From Diphasiastrum complanatum (taxonomy: Eukaryota > Streptophyta > Lycopodiopsida > Lycopodiales > Lycopodiaceae), in contig CM055106.1 of assembly GCA_029204225.1 (NCBI GenBank), forward strand, positions 37,995,949-38,059,948: a DNA stretch of 64,000 nt, written 5' to 3'. Made by a program: the position numbers and the translations under genes. Shown here piece by piece: positions 34,607-45,226 of this stretch. Position 1 is the stretch's first letter, and the number at the start of each line of letters is the position of its first letter. Under the pieces are notes generated by a model. It had not been told where the DNA came from. It searched no databases and worked only from the letters and a program-made list of their open reading frames with translations.

Positions 34607-35268
34607 TTAATAGTACCTTGGTGCATTTATTCATAGGAAAAAGTAGTAGGTACATTGATGAAAAAAATATATACACCCCGAAGGAGAAGTTTAAACAAAA
34701 GTAGGCTCAAACAAGAGCGAAGCTTGCAGTAAAGTTAAGATTAATCCAAATGTTGGCATTAAAAATAAAAGTGCATAAACTATGATGATGTCCGTGGGAG
34801 TCTGCCAACTGATTGCAGCAGATCAGAAAAGTGAAGAGGTGGTGAGTCGGCTAATGAAGGGAGATGAGATGTAGTTGACCCAGCCACCGTCGCCCGTTGC
34901 AGAATATATAGGGCCTGAGCACGTTGCAGGGCAATGGAAACACGTTGTTTGAAAGAGGCCACGAGAATAAAACCAGGAATACCTTGACGCTCTGCCGCCT
35001 GATGAGAACACATGCAAAGAAAATCCTCAAAGTGTCGATGCAAGGTGCCACAAGTCTCAATAGCCAGAAGGAAAGCATCAGTGGGGTGCCTGTCCTTCCT
35101 TCTTCCGCGTCCCACTCTTTCCGCAGGCGTGTTGATATTGTCCTTTCTCAAGATGGGCTTTGTACTTTGGTAGATGTTATTGTTGTCGATCCCATGCGTG
35201 GTGACCTATTGCCTCGCTCTGCTTTCACATCAAGAGAAGCGACAGGCGTGACAGCACTAGAGAAGGAC
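34607..35268 (-). mobile_element. 5'-truncated LINE copy with inverted 5' segment
   Basis: 34611-35095 is the reverse complement of the C-terminal coding and 3' UTR of the LINE at 32490-34218 (encodes HPTDAFLLAIETCGTLHRHF on the minus strand). The adjoining 35098-35268 is the immediately upstream coding segment in the opposite orientation (plus strand SQDGLCTLV, DVIVVDPMRGDLLPRSAFTS). The two pieces are nearly contiguous in the element, so this is one insertion with an inverted 5' part. Confidence 0.75.
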
Positions 35269-35652
35269 TCGATGGACTCGACGAGAAAATTGGCTCTGGC
35301 GTTTGCTTACTGAAGGGTCAGATAGAGTGGTAGATGCTGCAGCTGAACAAGGAAAGAACTTGGCAAGTGCTGGAGCAGCAGAGAATTCTGTAAAGCAAAG
35401 AAAGTGCGTGGAATAGCGGAGGCACCAAAAAAGTTGCAAACCCAAAAGCATGGCGAAAAGGAAAAGATGAGAAAGGGCTTGCCCAAGCCCTTTCTCTGCA
35501 GCAGCAGCCGCTGGAGCTGGAGCTGGAGCTGAGCAAGGAAAGATCTTGGCAAGCGCTGGGGAGAAGAAAAATCTTTGAAACAAAGAAAGGAGACAGAGAA
35601 GGAAGAGTGGAGGCAAGCAAGCAAGCGAGGTCAGCGAAGCTGAGGGGAGTGG

Positions 35653-37202
35653 ATGGAAGAGGCCTGGGAGAGGGCAGTAGAGAGTGCAAATGGCAAGGAA
35701 GACCCTGCCGCAGCTAGGTCACTGACACTAGACAGTTCACTCAAGTGCATCCAAGGAAGGCTGCCTCCGGCCTTGCTGCTGGAGTCCTTTATGCAGCTGC
35801 AGAAGCTGTGTCTTGCCAACGTTGGTCTCACTTCTTTGGTGAATATTCCCATGCTTCCAGGCTAGAAGTGCTCTATCTCAGTGACAGTAGGATCTCTGGA
35901 GGTTTGGAACACCTCGTTCAGGACGGCCTTGTTGCCCTTCAGGAGCTCGATTTCTCAAACAATAAAATTCAGTTGCTTCAAGATCTTGCATCACTTGCAC
36001 AATTAGGGCTTGTATCTCTGGATTTATATTTGTGTCCGGTAACCAGCATCTCAGAGGGAAAGTGTTGAGGCTGATCAGAACTTTGCAGTATCTTGATAAG
36101 ATGGACTTAGAGAATGAAGAGAAGCTGGAATCAGATGAAGGAGATGAAGATTCGGAGGACGATCTCAGTGGGGATGGGGATGGAGCTGAAATAGATGGAG
36201 AGGAGGATGTGCTTGAAGGTGATTTGAAGTATTTACCGAATGATGTGTATGGGGGAGAAGATGAAAGCGAAGAGCATGAAGAAAGGCACAGGGACTGTGA
36301 GGGAGAAGAAAACGAGGGGTTAGATGAGGAGGGTGAGGATGAAGAGGGTGGCTTTCAGGAAGTGTATGCAGTCAGTGATCACGACGGCTCTGGTCATGCA
36401 ATTGAGGAATGCTCAGACGAGGAAGATGTCGAGGATGATGATGTGGAAAACATTGAAGTGCATGGTAAGGAGGAAAACGAAGAGGAGGAAGGTGGCGATG
36501 GTGGTGCTGGAGAGGGAGGAGAAGAGGTCGAGGAAGAGGATGAAGATGGAGTTGAAGAATATGTTATCGAAGGCAACCGCAGGCGTGAGGGTGAGTTGGA
36601 GGTTGTTGATCATGATCCTGAGGATGATGAAAATGGGGGGCTAGGTGAAGAAGATGAAGAAGCTGATTGGGTGGATAGCAATAAGGAAAACGATGAAAGA
36701 GACGATAATGAAGAAGAGGTATTTGCAACTACGCAAATTTTCTTTATTTCGTCTGTACTCTCTTCAAATCAATAATGGCAACTGAATCATACTGCTGAGA
36801 TCACCTGTATAGATCTACGTATCTGTTTCAATGCTTCAAGGTATAGGTCTGGCCTAGAGGTTTTGTCATTGAATGCAGTTATAACGGCCAATTATTATCT
36901 GTCTGGAATGAGTTCTCGTTGTAATATTGTGGGATCTGGTTATGCAGGAAGAGGAAGACGATGATGAAGGAGATAATGAAGGTAAAGAAGATTATGGGAC
37001 AGAGTATCTCCAAGTGCCAGAGGGACAGGCAGAGGATGATGAGGGGGCTAGCGATTTTGAGCCTGGTGAAAATGAGGAAGAAGAAGATGACGATAACTTG
37101 GAAGATGAAGATGAAGCCGAAACTGATTACAAGGCAGCTTCTTTAAAGCGAAAAGGAGATGGAGATGATCAGTTAGAGAACCAACGGCCAAGAAAGCACT
37201 AA
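35653..37202 (+). pseudogene. ANP32: ANP32-like acidic leucine-rich nuclear phosphoprotein, two frameshifts
   Basis: The N-terminus (MEEAWERAVESANGKEDPAA, then SLTLDSSLKCIQGRLPP) and leucine-rich repeats (LQKLCLANVGLTSL, LEVLYLSDSRISGGLEHLV, LQELDFSNNKIQ, LVSLDLYLCPVT, LIRTLQYLDKMD) match the ANP32 LRR domain and cap. A very long Asp/Glu tail and a basic end (SLKRKG..RPRKH) follow. ANP32 proteins are nuclear histone chaperones and phosphatase regulators. One intron is clear: 36719-36947, GT..AG, phase 0, within the acidic tail. Two breaks change the frame, near 35860 (one base missing) and near 36050 (one or four bases missing), both in the LRR half. The tail is undamaged. It is either a recent pseudogene or an expressed gene with sequence errors. 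Confidence 0.85.
36719..36947 (+). other. Intron of the ANP32-like gene
   Basis: Donor GAAGAAGAG|GTATTTGC and acceptor TTATGCAG|GAAGAGG join two acidic exons without changing frame. The 229-bp intron contains stop codons in the exon frame and is less purine-rich than its flanks. Confidence 0.8.
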
Positions 37203-38545
37203 TTTGAGCTTGCTGACACTTGAAAGCTTTCCATCCCCTTTTCATTACTTCGGAATCCTTCAATTTGCAGGCTTTTGAGAATTTTTTATATGACTAAACA
37301 CACAAATCACTTGCAAAATGTCAGAACTGCTAGTAAGATCTTTATTCCTTGTGCTGAAGTGTTTCTTCAAGCAAACGTTGATGGGCTTTTCAGTGGTAGA
37401 GCAGTTAATCGTCATAGGCATTTCCTATCAAATCAATGAGATTGGGTTGTGTGTATCCCTTTAGTCATACCGATACAGACTGCCCAGCCATGCCCAGGAA
37501 AAACATATGCTAGACTGTTTTTTTGATGGATCAGGAAGTTAGACCGAGCAAACCAGCGGCTATTGATTGCCAGAACTCTATTTATGTATATGTTTATCTG
37601 GATGTAATATGTGGTTCAGATACGGCAGCTACTAGAACAGTTGCCTCCCAAAAGATTTCACTGACCCATCACAGGAGACAAATTTGGGTAATGGAGAAGA
37701 TCCGACTACGAAAAGAAGCGATTTTAAATATCTCAAAGAGAACAAGCTCCCCTAAACTTTATTACTAATGTGAAGAAGCAAATCTAGAGTACTCACCTCT
37801 GCTTTACTACCTTTATTAGGTGAATGAAGTTTGTAATATGTGAAAGGAACTGTAAGTTTGAAGTAAAGGCAGTCTTGAAGACTAATCATTTTGTAACATA
37901 CACGAACTTTTAGTCTTTCAGTCTATTTATTTAGGTCAATATATATATTATTACTATACAGTGCATGCTGATCATGGTTGGAAAAATTGAATGCTTCTGT
38001 CATTCAACCATCAATGGTGCTTCTTGTTTGTAATGCCTAGTGTAACTTTTAAGAAGCCATTTGAGATTGTTGTAAAACTTGTGTATTGTAAGTGACATTC
38101 CTAACGTAAATTTTCATAGTTTAGAAGAAACAGTCATATATCCTGTTGCACAAGTTCAATATTTTATGTTTACCCCACTTTTGGAAGATCCGACTCCAGG
38201 TTGGTTTGTAGTACCATAGTTGCCCAGAAACGTGTTTCTGGGCAAAAACGGGTATAATGATGTTGATCTAGTGTCCAAAATGCTATTTAGAGATTTTGCC
38301 AAATTTGAAATGAGTTTGCTAAGTTCAAGGCAATGGAATCAAATAGGGACAAGGCAAAAAAAAAAGTATTGTGAACGATCCTCGATAGAGCTTCTAGAAG
38401 GCAAATAATTGGCCTTTTAGCAATGGGAACAAATGAGGACTGGGCAAGAGGGATCATGACGGGTAGGTAGTGGGAGCTTAGAAGGGGGCAACAAAGGTAG
38501 ATTTTAATGATCAATGAGGTAGGAGGTAGCAAGAACAAAGATAAA

Positions 38546-38548
<3 letters not shown>
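37203..38548. other. ANP32 3' flank, no further gene seen
   Basis: The 3' UTR should lie in the first few hundred bases after the TAA at 37200-37202. An A/T-rich stretch with TATATATATT near 37940 could follow the end of transcription. No protein-like frame found. Confidence 0.45.

Positions 38549-38594
<46 letters not shown>
38549..38594 (+). repeat. (GA)23 microsatellite
   Basis: Perfect GA run of about 46 bp. Confidence 0.95.
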
Positions 38595-38597
<3 letters not shown>

Positions 38598-38953
38598 GAT
38601 CCTCCTGTAACGCGACAAGCCATTCTAATTTTTTATCCTAAACCCTAAAGCCAGTAGGAACAAATGCACCTGAATTGGACCATCCTGTACCCAAAACATT
38701 TGGCAACGTATATAAATGTACTGCCCTTAATTAGAGCTTTAATCTGATACCCATATTTCGCATAAAAAAACTAAATTAAAAAAATAAACGTTTCTTAGAA
38801 ATGCTCCTAAAATCTAGAAACGCGGTGCGTTTCTGAATTTGTTTCTGACCACGTTTCTAGAAATGCAGTGCAAGTATGGTTTGTACATAATTGAACTCCA
38901 GAGACTAGTATCAAGGGGTCATAATACTTGATACGGCATTACATTATGATGAC

Positions 38954-39036
38954 CCAAGGGAGTTGGCTCAATTGGTTAGCTTGACATCCAAAGTTTCTTT
39001 GGTCTCAAGTTCGAGCCTTCCCTTGGAAACCAAGAA
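38954..39036 (+). mobile_element. Minimal tRNA-derived SINE (83 bp) with 18-bp TSDs
   Basis: The body starts CCAAGGGAGTTGGCTCAATT and contains a box A-like TTGGCTCAATTGG and a box B-like AGTTCGAGCCT. CCAAGGG at the start pairs with CCCTTGG near the end as an acceptor-type stem. A short A-rich tail (AAACCAAGAA) follows. It is flanked by GCATTACATTATGATGAC at 38936-38953 and 39037-39054. The T-arm does not pair properly, so it is not a functional tRNA. Confidence 0.8.
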
Positions 39037-39054
39037 GCATTACATTATGATGAC

Positions 39055-39866
39055 TTGATGTAGGCATATTCTTTATAATAGGATGTTCTCACTCAACAAA
39101 TCATCAATTGTTTGATTCATAGTAATTTCATACCTTGTTTTGTCTGGTTACTTGTCATGTTTGGATCTTGGTCTATATCCAAAGGAGAACAGATATTGGA
39201 GATGGCTGGCTGGTGAGGAGTTTTATTCCATTCTATTGGAGCTACTTTAAGTCCCTTCTGTTTAGTATCAAACTTTCTATGTACTCTTTCAGTATTTTAC
39301 AGTGCACAATTTTGGCAAGTTTGTACCTATTTGTTGCTATATTCCTTTTCTTAGAGCTCTCACTTATCAGTCTTTGGAGCAAGTTTGGATCTTGTTGTTC
39401 ATTGTTAATAAGGAAAGCTTTGTAGCTTCTTATTATCAATATTATTTTTCTTGTTGACATTACATTTTTGTTATTAGATCAAACTAGTAAGGCTCACTAG
39501 GGTGATATTTATGTAATAGCTTTTGTAAATCTCTTGCATTTGCAAGTCTAGTTTTGATATCTAGGTGTTATATGGAAGTTGTGTGATAGTTTTGGTCTCT
39601 CGAAATGATTCTGGGTATGATGGCACTTTTGGCGGTATTTAGTATTTTCAGTTATGGATCACAATTGTGATTCAAAAAACATTGTGTGATTGATTCTGTT
39701 AGCTTTATCTCACCATGTTGAACCATAGGAAATGATTTATGAGTGTTTTGGGTCTTTTTAGGATCAAGGGTTTTGCTTAGTTTTGTGGAAGACAAGCGTG
39801 AGTTGGAGTCTAGTAAGAAGTTGATTGCACATATTGTCAATGACATTTTAAGTTTTAAAAGTAGGG
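39055..39866. other. No recognised gene
   Basis: A/T-rich sequence with short frames only (96 codons or fewer), none with protein similarity. Confidence 0.5.
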
Positions 39867-39875
39867 CTATTTAGG

Positions 39876-40739
39876 GGGCTTTGGCATTTTGCGAGTAAAT
39901 CATTTGCTAGTTTTGCGAGTTTCTTTCTTGTCATGATTCAACAAAAAAGATAGCACATGGTGTGTTACATTTTTTACACTACTACTTCAATGTTTATTAT
40001 TAAGAATGTTGTTTGGTACATAGTTAAAAATGTCACAAAGTAAACAAATTTCAAATTAATTTTTTTTTGCAGCCTCCAAACCCAGCACGCCGGTGTGCAC
40101 GAGACCGTCTGCAAAAAAAAGAATTGCAGCCTCCAAACCCAGCACACTGGCGTGTACCAGATCTCCCAAAAAAAAAAAATTATTTCATATAGCACATCGG
40201 CGTGTTATCTTTAAATGTTGCAATTTTTTTTTTTTTGGTTCTTTTCCTTGGCACAATGGCTTACTATGTTCGGAGGTTGAAAAAAATATTCTGAAATAAT
40301 GTTTTTACTCGAAATTTGATTCTCATATGTATCAAAATAGCTTTTTTATTTTATAATTTACTCGGCTAGCACATCGGCATGCTAGGCAAATCAGCTCCAA
40401 AAAAAATTTATTTTTTCAAAAAGTTTTTCAAAAAAAGCATTTTTTTGAAATAAAAAATTTGCAAGCTAGCATGCCAGCATGCTAGCTTTTACAACTTCAA
40501 CAACACTTTTTTTTAAAATAAAAGTACTCCTATATTTATAGAGTAACAAAGTATTTTGTGATGGGCCTATTTAAAATTTGTTGGATAGTCAAAGTTTTAA
40601 GTATGCATCAATCCACAATTTTTATTCTTCAAAAATTGTGTAGTGGCATAAAAAGAGTAGCACACCATGTGTTACCATTTTGTTGGAGCATGTCATGAAA
40701 GAAACTCGCAAAAAATTTACTCGCAGAATGTCAAAACCT
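39876..40739. mobile_element. Non-autonomous MULE-like element (864 bp) with 9-bp TSD
   Basis: Terminal inverted repeats of about 100 bp: GGGCTTTGGCATTTTGCGAG on the left and the mirror of AGGTTTTGACATTCTGCGAG on the right, with continuing similarity through CGAGTTTCTTTC and CACATGGTGTG. It is flanked by the 9-bp direct repeat CTATTTAGG (39867-39875 and 40740-40748). Nine-base duplications with long TIRs are the hallmark of Mutator-like elements. No transposase frame. The interior has two copies of TGCAGCCTCCAAACCCAGCA and repeated CATGCCAGCATGCTAGC-type palindromes. Confidence 0.85.
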
Positions 40740-40748
40740 CTATTTAGG

Positions 40749-42705
40749 CACCTCACCCTTTCACAATAGCTTCAAACACATGACGGGTGGGGTTTATAAT
40801 GTTGCCATCATAGTAGTTTTGTATGGGCTGTATATCTGTATGAGTACTTGAAGTATGGCCAACATTTGTACTTACATGCCCAAAAAAATATGGTTTTTCA
40901 TTATAGGATCTTGTATTGCTAGGGACAAGTCAAAGGGTCCCATTTTTGTGACTTGCAGCCTGAAACTAAGTCCATAGAAAACTTTATTCCTTGGTATTCA
41001 AGTCGATTTTTTTATACCATTTATATTTTCCCCTTGCACATATACCAACATGCATGGATGTCCATTGCGTACGACATAGCTTTCATCCGCAACAGTGGAA
41101 ACTATGGTCTACACTGTGTGTGTAGGCACAATGCAAGGTTTAAAAAGTTCTCAGGGCTACTCAAAAGACGGTTATTGGCTCCATTTGTGAAGTGTTCAAA
41201 TGCTACTCTATCCTTTCACCCTCTTGTTTTTCTTAACGGAGTTGTTAGTTCTCATAGAGAGAAATTCAGTTTTTTGGCTACATGTACTTGATATAAACTT
41301 CATAATTTTTGGGAAGGTCCTAATACACAGTTTTGGACTTGTAGTTTTAGAATTTTAGATCTTGTTAGATGAGTCACAAAAGAATGTTTAAAGATGCCTC
41401 TTAATGTAACCCATACCATTTAAATTCATAAGATACAAAAGAGGTCTATGACGTCTTTTGGCCAAACATCATAATTTACTTTTGTACATTCTTAAGAACA
41501 GGTTAGAGAAGTGAGGGCAAGTCCTCAATATGAAATTGTTTTATATTGTAGAGAATTTATTCCAAACATTTGTTTCTTTTCCGTTATGTTCATAATTCTT
41601 TGAACATTAGGAAACTTGTATTGAAATATTTACTTTCTCCTCGAAGTTGTTACAGTCCACCAGCTTCTTTCCCCCTTGTCTTTATTCATTCCCGTGCTTC
41701 TCATCTGCCTTGCATATCCCCTTGTTCATGTTCAATAGGTATACAATCTTAAATGCCTTTCTGGTTGCTTATAATTCAGAAAGCTTTCCTTTTCAAGGTT
41801 TTGGTGTTTTCAGTTCTTATTTCTTTACAGATCCAGTGTTGCTCAGCATGATATTGAGATAAACTTTTTACCTTCTATGAAAGAAGTTTTGGTGCCAATT
41901 TTACTTTGCGGTCTTAACAAAATTATTTTGAGTAACATTCTTAAAAAGTTTGATGCTTTGAATGCACTTTCTCTTCAATAAGGGAAGTTCACTGTGGTTT
42001 TCGAAGTGTATGTTAAAAGTATGGCATGCAATTTATGTGACAGGTCAAAACCGTTCAAAGAAGAATAAAGCTAATATATCCTCAATAGGTGTCATTCTTC
42101 TAGTGACTCGTTTTAGTTCTTGTACCTTTTTATATGTTGTAGGAATATCATACTTTTTGTAGTAGACTTGAGTCATTGAGCTTGTTAATCCAATTTAACT
42201 TGTGTGTTAAGTAATTTGCTTGAAAGCCATGCTTATTTTGGTTAATGAACTTCAAATAAATTTTCTCAAGGATGTAAAACATGCTCTTACACATTGTAGT
42301 TGTAATACTAATGATTTTCTTGATATTATAGAAATATTAACTTCAATGTCACTCTTATCTCAAACCATGACTTAGATACACTATACGCTCAAATTCATTG
42401 AGATGATTTGATGTTTTGTTTCACAAGAAGCTAAAAGGAACTATTTTTTTCCCCTTCTCTTCTTTCTTTAAACCATCTACTAAGATTACAAATCACAAAC
42501 TATCCAAATCCAATTAACTCATGTTTGTAGTGCCACTAACATGAATTAAACTCTATTTGTCATTTTACAAGTTTGACTTCGTGTTGTTATAATCTTTGGT
42601 GATGCTAAATACTTTTTAAAATAACATCTAGCTACAAGACAAGACCGTCCACTTCAAAGGTCACATACTTGTCATTTATCGAGATCCCTCAATTTTATTA
42701 TAGAT
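40749..42705. other. About 2 kb without a recognised gene
   Basis: A/T-rich. The longest frame (112 codons, 40953-41291) shows no motif I recognise. No terminal repeats found. Confidence 0.45.
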
Positions 42706-43300
42706 TTCGTACTTATATTCCAAGCTAACCATGTGCATCAATCATCTACTTAAGCATATACATCTTATGTTCTTTTACTATAACCACCAACATATAATAG
42801 AATGAGCACAATCATAATCGGCGGCCTACAACGAAAGGTTATCATAGAGACAATCATAAGCATTATCAGTGCTTTTATCATTATGAATCCGTGGACAACG
42901 ATGGAGGTCCAAAAATCGCACTTTAGGTGGCTACCTTTTATGAAAACATACCCACAAAAAAATGCGTGGAGCAGGTCCATCGCACTTCAGAATGTGAGCA
43001 AATGTGATTTACTTCAAAATACATAGTATATGGGATAGGTTCATCGCACTTTTGAAGAAAACCATCAACGCATTATTACTATGCCCCACTCCTCACGAAG
43101 CCATAGTAGAAGGCATGGATATTAGTCCATCAGACAGCGGCCAATCATATCTTACAAAATGGTATTAATTATGTATGAACTTAGGAACACAATATTCCAG
43201 TGACTGTTCACTGTCAAAAGCAAAACAAAAAGTGAAGAGGTGAATATCATACTTGTGGTATTGTTCACTGTTGCTTTTGAGATATCACCATATGTTTTCG
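42706..43300 (+). repeat. Dispersed repeat R2, copy 1
   Basis: Direct repeat of 48281-48855 with shared landmarks (TTCCAAGCTAACCATGTGCA, GAATGAGCACAATCATAAT, CATCGCACTTTTGAAG, TTGTTCACTGTTGCTTTTGA). It lies just left of the Gypsy LTR end at 43469. It may be part of the GyB LTR or an independent repeat. No TG..CA boundaries were fixed. Confidence 0.65.
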
Positions 43301-43471
43301 CTTCCAAGAACCGTGTCTCCCATTGACAAGCTAGGAAATACATGTTGAAATCTGAGTAACGCTTCTGCTTTGTAACTGTTCTAATAAGAAGAAGAACCAT
43401 AAAGAACTGTAACTACATAAGTAAAAGAAGTTGTAAACCGTGTTCACATATTCAGAGAATTTGTGAACATT

Positions 43472-43484
43472 TGGTGCCATTCCA
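43472..43484 (+). other. GyB primer-binding site
   Basis: TGGTGCCATTCCA two bases after the LTR end TGTGAACA. It is the same as the GyA site except TGGTGCC for TGGCGCC. Confidence 0.6.
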
Positions 43485-43729
43485 CAACTACACAAACATT
43501 AAACCAAGCCATATCTCTTTCATCTGTGTTGCGAAACAATCACCCTGAGATCTCCTACACATTCATTACAGAGCTCCCCACTTCGGTCTTGACCAACGTG
43601 CCACTCATTTCTCAACCAGGGTCTCACGATCCTTACCAAGCCGAGCTCCACGACTCAAGTCTGGACCGGACCGCTACCTACTACCTCTCGACCGAGCCAC
43701 TACTTCAATATCCTGACATATCCTGAGTT

Positions 43730-44640
43730 TCACCTCAACCGATGTTCATCGTTCAAATCTCGACCAGAGCCATAAGTCCAGATTTCGACCAAAGACCTCT
43801 TTGCCATCTCGACTGAAGGAAATCTTCAAACTCTCAACCGGACCCTTCAGTCCTGATCTCAGCCGAAGCGTTCCTTTGCATCTCGACCGAAGTGTTCAGT
43901 TAGATCTTGACCAGGCCCTTCAGTCTTGATCTCAACCGGAGCACTTCTTTCAAATCTCAACCGAAGTGCTTCTTTCAAATCTCAACCGGAGCACTTCTTT
44001 CAAATCTCAACCGAAGTGCTTCATTCAAATCTCAACCGGAGCACTTGCTCACATCTCGACCGAAGTGTTCAGTTAGATCTCGACCGGACCCTTCAGTCCT
44101 GATCTCAACCGGAGCACTTCTTTCAAATCTCAACTGAAGTGCTTCTTTCAAATCTCAACCGGAGCACTTGCTCGCATCTCAAGCGAAGTGTTCAGTTAGA
44201 TATCAACCGACGCGTTTCCATCAGATCTCAACCGGTGCACTTCTCTCGAATCTCAACCGGAACGACGGCCTACTTTGATCTCGACCGGAGCTGGACCACT
44301 CGTTCAAAACTCAACCGGAGCCGAAGCCATTTATAAAATCTCGACCGACGCCCTTGCGGCAGATCTCAACCGATGACCTCGTGTCAGATCTCGATTGACA
44401 GTTTTCGTCCCAATCTCGACCGACGACCTCATATCAGATCTCGACCGACAGCCTCTGTCCCAATCTCAACCGACGACCTCGTGTCAGAACTCAACCGACG
44501 ACCTCGCGTCAGATCTCGACTGACGACCTCGCGTCAGATCTCGACCGACGCCCTCATGTCAGTTCTCGACCGACAAATACTCTCAGATTTCAACCGATCC
44601 TTAGACCGTCCAGTCCATATTCAACCGCATTACAGTCATT
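43730..44640 (+). repeat. 25-bp tandem repeats in the GyB leader
   Basis: About 35 degenerate units of the form ATCTCAACCGGAGCACTTCTTTCAA. The first half is regular at 25 bp and alternates CCGGAGCAC with CCGAAGTGC, a 50-bp higher-order unit. The second half drifts to ATCTCGACCGACGACCTCGTG. The frames that run through it are by-products of the repeat. Confidence 0.85.
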
Positions 44641-45226
44641 GCGACCACTCGTAACGACCGCATTGATCCGTATTGACCATTCTGCACCGTGGGAATCGCA
44701 TCCAACCATAGAGAATACATTCACTAGAATACCCATTACTTCACTCTTTGCATTGTTGCGACCAACAAACCGTATTCCACATGCTTTTCAAATGCACTCA
44801 CACCTCCTCCACAATTCCACCGTCAGGATCACAATCTTTCAACCTTCCGTGCTTACAAACGATAGCAACCAATTCCAACTATCCCACCAACCGTTTTGAC
44901 CCCTACCGACAGCAATCCAATTACGTCATTCCTTCACCCGTAATAGCCCCATACATCCGTTGACCCCAAACCATCGCAATCCGTACGGACTGCAATCCTA
45001 CGGCCTTACGACTACCGTAGCCACCGCAACGGACTGCCACAAACCGTATTACACCGCTACCACCGCATTCCATCATGCCACCACATTCAGCCGTATCAAC
45101 CGCCACTGGTCGCATTGCACTCGCAGCCATCATGGATCCGTCGCAACCGCATTCCAACAATCGTAGCCACTGTAACAAGAGTCCAAGGGCCTATTTACAC
45201 AATCCTGCAATACTCTACAAGTTGTT

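Noticed and set aside
34924-35313. 129-aa plus-strand protein
   Set aside because: The second half is LINE coding sequence and the first half is the antisense of the inverted LINE piece. An artefact of the inversion.
36324-36644. Second open frame overlapping the ANP32 acidic tail, and antisense Ser-rich frames there
   Set aside because: Low-complexity GA-rich sequence is open in several frames. Only the Asp/Glu frame joins the LRR domain and the downstream exon.
38954-39036. Functional tRNA gene
   Set aside because: The acceptor stem pairs but the T-arm does not, the anticodon loop lacks the usual T33, and 18-bp target duplications flank it. It is a retroposed tRNA-like sequence.
42706-43300. 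Firm call of R2 as Gypsy GyB LTR
   Set aside because: Only the last 125 bp before 43469 match the GyA LTR. R2 itself does not, so its membership was left open.
43730-44640. CRISPR-like array
   Set aside because: The units are contiguous and degenerate, without unique spacers, in a plant retroelement leader. Tandem repeat only.
43907-44654. Three open frames rich in Ser, Asn and Arg (SFKSQP-like repeats)
   Set aside because: They are translations of the 25-bp tandem repeat. A period of 25 or 50 that is not a multiple of three gives frame cycling, and there is no independent coding signal.
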